Of a DNA stretch of 64,000 bases, positions 55,289 to 64,000 are shown piece after piece. Numbering within the stretch: the first letter of the stretch is position 1; each line of letters opens with the position of its first letter. This DNA comes from Pilatotrama ljubarskyi (lineage: Eukaryota > Basidiomycota > Agaricomycetes > Polyporales > Polyporaceae), in contig MU277683.1 in assembly GCA_022385805.1 (NCBI GenBank), positions 248,001 through 312,000 of the forward strand. The letters are read 5' to 3'. A program made the position numbers and the translations under genes. The notes under the pieces are model-generated. The model searched no databases. It was not told where the DNA came from and worked only from the letters and a program-made list of their open reading frames with translations.

Positions 55289-58200
55289 ATGCCCTCGTCG
55301 CTCGCTGCCAGAGACTCGCCCAGGACCCGCCATGCCCGCCGCCGCGCAACCCACAGCCCCCTCTCCCGCACAGGCTCCCTCCTCGGCGCCCTCAAAAACA
55401 TAGTCACCGCCCCCCTCGCCTGGCTTTCCTCCCAGGACGACTTTGAGGACGTCCAGGGAAAACGCAGGCGCCATCCCAACGCCCCAGACCGCGATGAAGA
55501 CTCATTCGACGACGAGCGGCCGACCGCAAAGAGAAAGCGCGTCGACAGCCCCGAGCCCGCCCCAGCTCCGCTCCATCAGCCGATGCGTACCGCCCAAGGC
55601 TACCTCGACGTCCCCGAGGACCTCATACCCAAGCATACGGTCCCTCGACAGCGTCTCACTGCCCCAGCGCAACATGGCCGCTCCTCATCGTTCGCCCCGT
55701 CGTTTTCCGTCCCCGCGATGCACGATGCCAATCTCGCCCGTCGGACCGCCTCCCCCACCATCAGCACTTCCTTCTCCCAGCCCTCCGCAATCCAGCGCAC
55801 TCAGTCGATGGATCCCCCCGCCTATCGCGCCATATCGCTCTCCCGCGATGTGTCGATGGAGGGCGGCCTCTCCGGTTCCGCCACCCGTGATGTCACCATG
55901 TCCCCTACTCGCCGGGACCCCTTCCAGCTCCGGTCGAGGACCTCGCTGACCCCTCAGCCGTCTGGACAGACTTTTGGGCCCACGCCCCAGCACAAGGGCC
56001 GCGATGCGTCGGAGCCGCCCCCGCTGGCGTCGCTCATGTCTAACCCGGTGTTCGTGAAACCGCCACCGCAGTTCCAGCATGCTCAGTTGGAGCAACCTGT
56101 AACCACTCTCGGCTCCCTCGCGGAGTCGAAGGGCCACACAGTGCGTTCAGATCCCATTCTCATCGAGGATGCGCCCAGTATTGCCGTAAGAGACCCCAAG
56201 AAAATGGTCGAAAAGTGAACGATTCGCCTGCACAAGGCAGGACCGGACACGATAAAATAGCCCTGTACTACAGGACTGAAAGCCATTCCTGCAGACATGC
56301 CGAAAACACGCGGTTTTCACAATGTTTTCGGCATGTTCTCGCGGTGTGGCGCAGAGAAGCATGCCGTTAACACTTCGGACAAATCTGGAATGTTATCAGC
56401 ATGTTCTCCCTGTGCTTCTTGTAGCAATATTGGGCCTACGTGTGGTCGTTGTTCGCAAAGACTGTATACTGACCAAATGTCTTATAGGCCCGGTCTCCTA
56501 TGCGCCAACACAGCGGTCTTTTCCTCGGCGCTCGTCCTGGCTCCATCGCCGAAAGTAGCTCAACTCGTACGTCCCCTGCTTGCATCGTCTATTAACAGCG
56601 TCTGACCAGCATATAGCATTCATCGCGCCCGTGAACGCTGCCGAGAAAGCTCTGCACGACCTCGATGTGTACAAGACACCTCTCCTGCCTTCGCGCCTCC
56701 GCGGATCGCAGACGATCCCCGAGATGTTCAGGCCGAAGAAGATGCGCGCTCCCGTCCTGATGCGCTCCGAGCGCGAACGCAAGCCGCGTCTCGGCACGTC
56801 CGAGAAGCTCAAGGACTCTGAGCAAGACGAGGAGCCCCAGGCTAAGTCGAAGCCATATGCAGGACGAAGCGGCATGAAGAAGATGCTCGCGAAGCGCAAG
56901 ATGGAGGAGCAAGAGGAGAGGCAAAGGGAGCGTGCTGCTGCGATCGAAACCGATCAGGACGAGGAGGCGGACGGGCCGCAAAAGTCCCCCGCCAAGGCCG
57001 CCAACGCGCGCGAGGAGCAGACGGAGGCGGAGAAGAAGAACGCCGAGGTTACGCTCCCGCCGCCCGAGCCCGTCCAGCCCGCGCGCCCCGTCGGCGGCCG
57101 TGAGCAGTCCTCGCTACGGGTCGGCCGCACTCGTACCTCTCGCAACCACATCGCCCGTCCGGTGTCGAAGGCGCGGAACCGGTTCTCGGCCGCGTTCGAC
57201 GAGGACGATGGCGAGGACGCGATGCTCGATGAGAACCGCGAGCAGGCTGCCGCGGAGGAGCCAAAGAAGCTGCCCACGCTGTTCGAGAGTCCCAAGGGCT
57301 TCACTTTCGCTGCTGAGGTGCGTATATGTCTGTGGATGAAGGGGGAAGATGCTTATGTGTTGATATGCAGAAGGCACCCGTTTTGGAAGACGCGAGCAAG
57401 GCCAAGGAGCCTCCGATCCCCGCGCTACCGTTCTCGCTCAAGCCTAGCATGCCCAGTGCTCCCCCGCCCGCACCCGCCTCGCAGCCATTCTCCTTCGCTC
57501 AGCCGCCCAAGGCTGCTGAGCCTGCCGCGAAGTCCGAAAGCACCCCTGCTTCGGCAGCTCCGTCGACGCCACTCTTCACTCCAGTCCCATCGATATCGCT
57601 GATCCCGCCGAGCCCTGCTCCGCCGAAACCTGACATGGAGTCGACTAGTGCGAGCACGGCGCCGGCCATCCCGAATTTCTTTGCCAACTCGTCGATTTTC
57701 TCAAAACCGGGCGTCAGTATCGCCCCGCCTGCTCCCGCTCCCGCTCCCGCCTCGGCTACGCCCTCGACTGAGAGCAGCATCGGCGAGGGTGCGAGCAAGG
57801 CCGAGCCTCCCGCTGCCGCTTCGCCTGCTACGCCGTTCTCCTTCGGGGGACCTGGTGCACCGTCGCTGTTCGGCAGCAACCACCAAGCGACAGCCCAGAA
57901 AGAGAAGGAAGAGGTGCCTAAGGAGGAGGCTCCTAAACCTGCAGCCACGTCTCTCTTCGGGGCGGGCAGCTCCTCGAGCCCCTTCTCGTTCGGACAGACC
58001 TCTGCGCCAAGCAGCTCGTCCTCCTTGACCTTCGGAGCTCCTGCAGCCGCCAAAGAGGGCGCTCCGACTCAACCCGCAGGCTCGTTCTTCGCTAGCCGGC
58101 CTGCTCTTCCAGCTCCAGAGGAACCTAAGGCACCTTCGCCCACCCCTCCGGCTCAGACGCTCGTTCCCGCGAGCACGCCGTTCTCGTTTGGGGCGCCTGC

Positions 58201-59641
58201 GAAACCGGCCGAACCTCCTGCGCCATCACCCAGCCCCTTCAGCTTTGGTGCTCCGTCGTCGAGCACGAACACTGCAGCGCCTGCTGCCGCTGCTCCGTCG
58301 TCGGCGCCGTTCTCGTTCGGTGCACCAAAGTCATCAGAGCCTGCCAAGGAGCCAGAGAACAAGCCTCTGTTTAGTGGCACGAGCGAGCCCGCGAAGCCGT
58401 CGTCGCTCTTTGGGGCGCCTGCGCCCTCTCCTTCGCCCTTCGGTGGCAGCCAGCCGGCAAGCGCGACGTCGGAGACGGCTTCGAAGAGTCCCTTCACGTT
58501 CGGCCAGCCTACGCAGGCTACGACCCCTGCGCCTACCATCGAAGCGCCGAAGCCATTGTTCCCGTCGACGTCGACTGGCGGCTCTGGTGGTTTCAGCTTC
58601 GGGGCGCCTTCCGGTGCTGCGCCGCCCGCTACGCCTGCGAAATCACCGTTCTCTTTCGGCGCATCTCCGGCTACACCGCCGGTGAGCACCACTGAGAACA
58701 AGCCAGCGTTCACGTTTGGCGCACCGTCTCCTGCTCCTCAAGTCTCGGCCCCGAGTACGCTCTTTGGCGGACCTTCGACGGGCGGCAGTGGCGGGGACAT
58801 GTCCAACAAGGCGTTTGAGTTCGGTGCACCTCCACGGGCGGCGACTCCTCCTAGGCAAGAGCAGGAAATGAACATGGAGGAAAGTCCGACGCGCGGTGGT
58901 GGCATGGACATCAATGGCCAACAGGAGCCGCCGAAATTGACGACTTCGTTCTCCTTCGGCGCTCCGAGCGGCTCGTCTGGCGTCTCGCCCTTCGGGCAGC
59001 CCAACCAGTCGTCGGCTTCGCCGTTCTCCTTCGGCGGCAAGACGGAGGCGAAGCCGGAGGCACCGAAGCCCGCGGCGCCATTCTCATTTGGCACTAGCGC
59101 GTCCACCGGTGGCGGGTTTGGGTTCGGCCAGAAGCCTGCGGAGAACACGCAGTCGCCCATTTCGCCTGCGCCGTTTGGTTCCTCCGCGCCATTCGGCCAG
59201 CCGTCGAACACGTCCACAACGAGCACTAATGCGTTCTCGTTTGGCGCGCCAAGTGCGTCGTCTGGAGGGTTTGGTCAGGCTGCGGCATCGACCCCAGCGA
59301 GTCCGTCGACGTTTGGCCAGCCCGCGCCATTCTCATTTGGTACGCCCACTTCGGCTACTGCTCCGTCGAACCCGTTCGCATTCGGCAGCCAGCCTGCGTC
59401 ACCTGCTGCTGGTAGCGTGGGGTTGCCGCAACCTCCTGGTTCGTCTGGCGGCCCTAGCTTCTCGTTTGGCCAGCCTAGCCCTGCGACGTCGCAGGCCCCT
59501 GCTTCGCCGTTCGGCGCTGCTCCTCCTGCTCCCGCTGGTGGTGTGGCGTTCACCATTGGCTCTGCGGCGCCTCAGCCTCAGGCATCGGGCCCACGAGCTA
59601 TCAAGAAACTTCCCACCCGCAGGGGAGGGAGAGCTCGCTAA
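55289..59641 (+). CDS. FG-repeat nucleoporin, Nup1/Nup153 type (nuclear basket)
   Basis: Three exons (55289-56185, 56610-57317, 57371-59641) give 1291 aa. The N-terminus has an Arg-rich stretch and then an amphipathic helix, SLLGALKNIVTAPLAWLSS (about residues 30-48), like the membrane-binding helices of Nup1, Nup60 and Nup153. An acidic and basic patch KRRRHP..KRKRVD (possible nuclear localisation signal) follows. The middle exon is charged (NAAEKALHDLDVYKTPLLPS; PEMFRPKKMRAPVLMRSERE; KMEEQEERQRERAAA) and ends in RNRFSAAFDEDDGEDAMLDE. The last exon is an FG domain with about thirty FG units, mostly PFSFGAP or LFG spaced by Pro/Ala/Ser linkers; it forms the permeability barrier and binds karyopherins. 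The basic terminus GPRAIKKLPTRRGGRAR resembles the Nup1 C-terminal importin-beta-binding end. Exon 1 could alternatively be read as a separate 309-aa protein ending at 56218. Confidence 0.85.
56186..56609 (+). other. Unusually long intron containing chained inverted repeats
   Basis: A GTAAGA donor and CCAG acceptor in phase 0 remove 424 nt, about seven times the usual intron here. It holds small hairpins at 56227-56241 (CCTGC/GCAGG) and 56262-56274 (CCTGT/ACAGG). A perfect 13-bp stem, ACATGCCGAAAAC with GTTTTCGGCATGT, lies at 56295-56336 with a 16-nt loop. A diverged second copy, CATGCCGTTAACA with TGTTATCAGCATG, lies at 56360-56403. A 7-bp pair, GGGCCTA/TAGGCCC, lies at 56432-56491. Both main copies are followed by the direct repeat GCATGTTCTC (56331 and 56399). 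Whether this is a structured RNA or a small mobile-element remnant is undecided. Confidence 0.6.
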
Positions 59642-61807
59642 ATATACCGCCTCGTTCGTTCTGTTCTTGCTCTTGAATTCTGTCTCCTTTCTTTCCTACG
59701 TTATTCTCTCAATGCCTCACCTTCCCGCAAGAACTCTCCAATGCACAACACACAACATATATACACTACACATAGTCCAGCCCATCGTCCGATCGTCCCG
59801 TCTCGCGTTACCCTGTCATCCCTGAAAGTTATCCTTGTCTTTCTCTTCTTCTTTCCCTCTCCGTATTTTGTTTGTTTCCACCACGCTGTCTGTTCGCATC
59901 GCCCACGGGCACTGTCCCCATTGATATGTCGCCCTCGAGTTGTCATCTGGCTGAAGGCCAACATCATCCGCACGTAGCACCATCGCATCGCATCGCATCC
60001 ATAGTAGCTAGTCAGTAGGTAGTAGGTAGGTAGGTACAGGTTAGATAGCTAGTCTCCACACGCGCACACTGGGCTGAAGGCTCAACATCATCATCTTGCA
60101 TCGCGTAGTATCGTTTTTCATTCTCATTACATAGTCGCGCTCACTCACATAGTATAGGTAGGAGTACCCAGGTCGCCACCGCCGCTGTTGTAACTAGGGC
60201 GTCTCAGAATTGTAGTTCCCTTCTTTGCTTCCTGACGTCCACCTCCAGCGCCAGGGTCCTATCAGTGTCGCACAACGGCAATACCTACTAGAGGCTGCTG
60301 AGCACTGCAATGCGGCTGATAGCATGCGCAGATGACCGCTCTCTGTCCGTCCAAATCGGCAACGTGTACGAGCATATGCGCATGCGCGGTGCGTGGGCTC
60401 GAAACAAAGCGACCGATGTACCCTGCATCGCCTTGACGGACCCTATCTTCGGTAAGCTGTTACTACATCTCGGCGAGGGTGAACTTTCTCCGAGCTTTGA
60501 TATAAATCGTACAGCGAACAATCATGGCCCGAACGAGGCGTCGGGCGGCCATGAGACTCAGAGCATCCAGAGCCCGTGCGTAACCCATGGCGGCGCCGGC
60601 ACTGGGGTGAACCAATGGTACACTCGTGTAGCCGTGTAGCAAGACTAAGCCCGGTTCGACTAGAGCTCCGCCTAGCGGAGCTGCGTCCGCGAACAATGGC
60701 GCAGAATGGTGTACATGATAGAATTCACGAAAGAATTGAGCCTCTTCCGACGGTCAGTATCAAGCCTATGCTGCTTCCGTGCAATGGCTTGCGATAAACA
60801 AGACGCCAACATAGCCTGAGATTGATAGAGGATTCAGGGCTGCGGTGACGCATCCTCCGCCGATATACACGTAAAATCCGTCCGGCATGTCGCCATGAGG
60901 AGCGACGGCTTCCGACATAACGACCCACGGCAGCGTATCCGGCGCTGCGCCAGGCTTGGTTCAGGCATTATGCGGAGTGTTGAGTGCTAATGTGACCTGG
61001 CAGTTTGCATCCATCAATACACGAGTTGGAATTGGTCGGTCCACCCGATGATGTGGTGGGTCTGCTCTGCTCTGCATCGATGTGTGATTAACTAGCGCAG
61101 GGATGATCGCAGTTGCGGAGGTAGGAGTAACTCGACCGCACCCCTCCGAAAGAACTCACAGATGACAGTTCAGTGTCCAGTCACTACAGGCAGAGATGCG
61201 AATGCGCGCATGGCTGTCAGCACAAATTGGCGACGATCATGGTCAGAGTCGCAAGTTCCGGTTGTCTTCAACCCGATATACTCTGGAGCGCCTTACGGAA
61301 ATGACTGCAAAGCATGAATGACGGTACCCTTGCGCGTGGTCACGGTGGCGTGTAGCGCGGATCCATGCCGGAAGCAAAGCGCGTTCTGGGTGTATATGGA
61401 CCCACAACGGTTTGAATGGTCCGTCGCCCGGGCCTTCTGAACGCAGGCGTGCCTTACCATCTCCCATCTTCTGCAGTCCAAATACCCGTTTCTGCACAAG
61501 CACGCGCCGACCCTCGCGCCGGCTATACCGCGCTACGTTATGTGGATGAACGTGGCGTTGATGCTTCGACGCTTGGCCTTTCGCGACAGCAGCATGCAGA
61601 CTAATACCGTTTTCGCCAGCATGAGCGCGCGCCGTTCCGCCAAGTCGTCTCCCTTGCGCCGATATCGTAGATCCAAGAGCTCAGCTTTACGCAATCGCCG
61701 TCGCAGGGCAGGGATGTCGGGATTGGTCAGAAGCCCGTGCATTGGGAGCTATATAATGGTCGATGGAATGGCGGCGGTTCTGCATCATAGGTGGGCATCT
61801 ACTCAGC
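59642..61807. other. Gene-poor stretch with simple repeats
   Basis: About 2.1 kb between the nucleoporin and P450 copy 2. It contains a CATCG-unit run at 59981-60000, a GTAG-rich microsatellite at 60015-60037 and a perfect 8-bp hairpin AGCTCCGC-CTA-GCGGAGCT at 60664-60682. Short frames (e.g. 61540-61899) have no recognisable product. The last 200 bp should hold the P450 promoter. Confidence 0.5.
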
Positions 61808-63975
61808 ATGTCCTCTCTGCCCGCCTTCTCGACTTTTCTGGCATTCAATGTCGCGCTCGTTATCTTCCTCGCCACCTGGCAGGTGAGGAGACAGCGTAGG
61901 AATGTCCATCTTCCGCCCAGTCCACCATCCGACCCGATTATCGGTCATTATCGCATCTTTCCCCGCTCGTATCAAGCTGAGGTGTTCTTCAAATGGTCAA
62001 AGACATATGGTGAGCATATCGAGCGTCGTTATTAAAATGCGGTTTGCTCAGCTTTTCCGTAGGCGATGTCTTCTACTTGGAGATTCTGGGGAGGAAGATC
62101 GTCATTGTCAACAGCTACGAGATAGCGAACGAGCTCATGGACAAACGCAGTGCGAACTACAGCGACAGGCCGGTCTTTCCCCTATTCATGAAGTAAAACG
62201 GCGACAATTTCTGATCGCCAAGCTTACTACTGACCTACGTTTCTTGCAGCTTGGGCTGGGGCGTCAGCGTGACGTTCCTGAAGTACGGTCCGCAGTTCTT
62301 CAAGCAACGGCGTATTCTGCAGCAGTACCTCAGCAAGCAGGAAGTTGTTCGCTTCCGTCCCATCCACACCGAAGAGGCACACAAGATGCTCAAGAATATG
62401 CTCGATCGCCCAACGGAGTTTGATTGGCTCATCCGCCGGTACGTCCTCAGATTACGCAAATCTACGTAACGTCCTCCCTCTCTAATTCGATCGCCCCAGA
62501 TTCGGCGCCGCAGTGATCATGAAGATTGCCTACGGGCACCAGATCGAGTCGGACACCGATGAATACATCAAGATGACAGAGAACGTCTCGCTCGCCCACG
62601 TCGATGCTGGCGATCCGGGAACGGCGCCCGTCGATTTCTTCCCCATTCGTGAGTTGCTCGCCTCGCTGACCTGTCGACTCGCGTGCCGACCGCTATCCCA
62701 AGTCCAATACTTGCCTTGGTGGTTCCCTGGATGCTGGTTCAACCGTGTGGTCCATAGTAAGTTCTCTCCTGCGTCACAGGAAGCTCGGACTCTCAGCGAT
62801 GGTCAGACTGGAGCTGGGCCATCCACAAGTTCCATGACTATCCATTTGAGCAGGTGCAACGCCAGATGGTATGCTTCTCGGTTGCCTTCAGCATACAACG
62901 GCGTCTCTGACCCCATCCAGGCGGAAGGACACGCGCCGCCCTCGTTCCTGCTCACCTATCTGGAAGAGTTCTCGAAGCCCGACTACAAAGGAGAGCATAG
63001 TCTCGACGATCTCAAGCACGCCACGGGTGCCATCTATGCGGGCGGCGCGGAAACCGTAAGCATGCTCACCGCTTCCTCTTAGAGTTATCTCGGCTCTAAC
63101 GCCGACTTCGAACTGACACTCGCAGACGTACTCGACTATCAACACGTTCCTGCTCGCGATGCTGCTGCACCCCCACGTGCTGAAAAAGGCGCAGGAGGAG
63201 ATCGACAGAGTCGTGGGGCCCAAGCGGCTGCCCGACTTCGACGACCGCGAGAACCTGCCGTACATAGAGGCGATCTTCCAGGAGGTGCTCAGGTACGTTT
63301 TCTCCATCCGTGCCGTCTTGTCAGCCATATTCGTCCGCTCATCGCACGTTTCGCGACATTGGCAGATGGCGCCCCGTCGTACCCCTTGGTTAGTCTGATT
63401 CGGCAGCAGTTTGGGACCGGATCATGATCCTGTTCGCTTCCCAGGTATTCCGCACAGCACGATGCAAGACGATACGTACAACGGCATGTTCATCCCGAAG
63501 GGCACGATGGTCTTTGCCAACGCATGGTACGTCAGTCTCCCACCGCGTTGGCTGCATTGCTGATGCCTTGGATTCGCAGGAGCATGGCCATGGACGAGCG
63601 CGTGTACCACGATCCCGAGACGTTCAAGCCCGAGCGGTTCCTCCCTGGCCCGCACGGCGGACCCGAGCAATTCCCCCACGCCTCTTTCGGCTTCGGTCGT
63701 CGGTAGGTTCCATACCTCCCCGATTCCGGTAGAGAAGCGTTCTCAATGAGCATGGCAGGGTCTGTCCGGGACGGTTCCTCGCAATGGGCAGCGTGTGGAT
63801 GGCGATCGCCTCCCTGTCCGCGACGATGGACATCCGTAAGGTCGTCGGCCCTGATGGCAAGGAGATCACTCCCAGCGGAGAGTACACTTCCGGGCTGTCC
63901 TGCTGGCCGAAGCCGTTCCCGGCCGACATCCATCCGCGCTCTGAGGAGGCACGCCGCCTCATCTTGAGCTACTGA
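61808..63975 (+). CDS. Cytochrome P450 monooxygenase (copy 2)
   Basis: Membrane-anchored P450. The ATG at 61808 gives the anchor FSTFLAFNVALVIFLATWQV; an in-frame ATG at 61763 would add 15 residues. The hinge is HLPPSPPSDPIIGHYRIFP. Next exons: DVFYLEILGRKIVIVNSYEI, KRSANYSDRP, the helix C region KYGPQFFKQRRILQQYLSKQ, MKIAYGHQIESDTDEYIKMT and YLPWWFPGCWFNRVVH. The I helix is IYAGGAETTYSTINTFLLAM. The K helix reads EVLRWRPVVPLG after splicing. The meander segment is DPETFKPERFLPGPHGGPE. The heme loop FGFGRRVCPGRFLAMGS is split by an intron at about 63704-63766. The C-terminal segment EYTSGLSCWPKPFPADIHPR ends SY at 63975, complete 25 bp before the window edge. Same broad group as the P450 at 38281, but clearly diverged; substrate unknown. 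Confidence 0.9.
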
Positions 63976-64000
63976 ACGACTGCGTCGTCGGACGGCAGAT

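Noticed and set aside
38281..63975. A secondary-metabolite cluster around the two P450s
   Set aside because: No polyketide synthase, peptide synthetase, terpene synthase or tailoring gene lies between or beside them; the neighbours are housekeeping genes.
1..64000. Retrotransposon, DNA transposon or CRISPR array
   Set aside because: No reverse transcriptase, integrase, transposase, long terminal repeat or regularly spaced repeat array was recognised in any frame.

Overview
The window is a gene-dense stretch of a nuclear genome from a filamentous basidiomycete. An agaricomycete, perhaps a polypore, is the likeliest source. I infer this from the many short GT..AG introns (mostly 45-80 nt), a spliced single-copy gene set including gamma-tubulin, TEL2, TRAPPC13, YME2 and MBF1, two multi-exon cytochrome P450s and a basidiomycete-style F-box gene. 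No bacterial, viral or CRISPR feature is seen. Each gene appears to have its own promoter.

Layout. 1-6.6 kb: two sulfate permease (SulP) genes in inverted orientation flank a TACO1/YebC-type mitochondrial translation factor; the first is cut by the window edge. 7.6-9.7 kb: a NYN-nuclease gene with a C-terminal LOTUS-like domain. 10.3-13.5 kb: ER glucosidase I (GH63). 14.0-15.5 kb: a disordered Ser-rich protein. 15.8-21.0 kb: two tandem MFS drug/polyamine-type transporters. 21.44 kb: tRNA-Gly(GCC). 21.7-25.9 kb: TEL2 and a small four-helix membrane protein, divergent. 26-32 kb: a 5'-nucleotidase-type metallophosphatase, a decayed duplicate of its 3' end, and between them an F-box gene with a one-base frameshift. 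32.3-37.5 kb: mitochondrial ribosomal protein uL15m, D-lactate dehydrogenase and the 25S rRNA methyltransferase BMT2. 38.3-46.8 kb: P450, TRAPPC13 and YME2. 47.9-52.0 kb: a tetraspanin-like protein, MET8 and MBF1. 52.9-59.6 kb: gamma-tubulin and an FG nucleoporin, divergent. 61.8-64 kb: a second P450.

Functionally the window is mostly housekeeping: mitochondrial maintenance (TACO1, uL15m, DLD1, YME2), sulfur assimilation (two sulfate permeases and MET8, about 43 kb apart, so not a cluster), ER and Golgi traffic (glucosidase I, TRAPPC13), and nuclear functions (TEL2, BMT2, MBF1, nucleoporin, gamma-tubulin). Accessory content is the duplicated transporters, the P450s and the F-box/duplication locus.

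The most unusual signals are an apparent 2-nt microexon in MBF1, needed to restore the invariant N-A-A-R-R segment; a 424-nt intron in the nucleoporin gene built from a chain of inverted repeats, including two diverged tandem copies of one palindromic unit; a 14-nt microexon in a P450; a perfect Gcn4-type site in the promoter of MBF1, the Gcn4 co-activator; and a predicted C-terminal membrane anchor on MET8. Exon structures were derived by hand from splice signals and reading frame. Where full exon coordinates are given, the summed coding length is a multiple of three.
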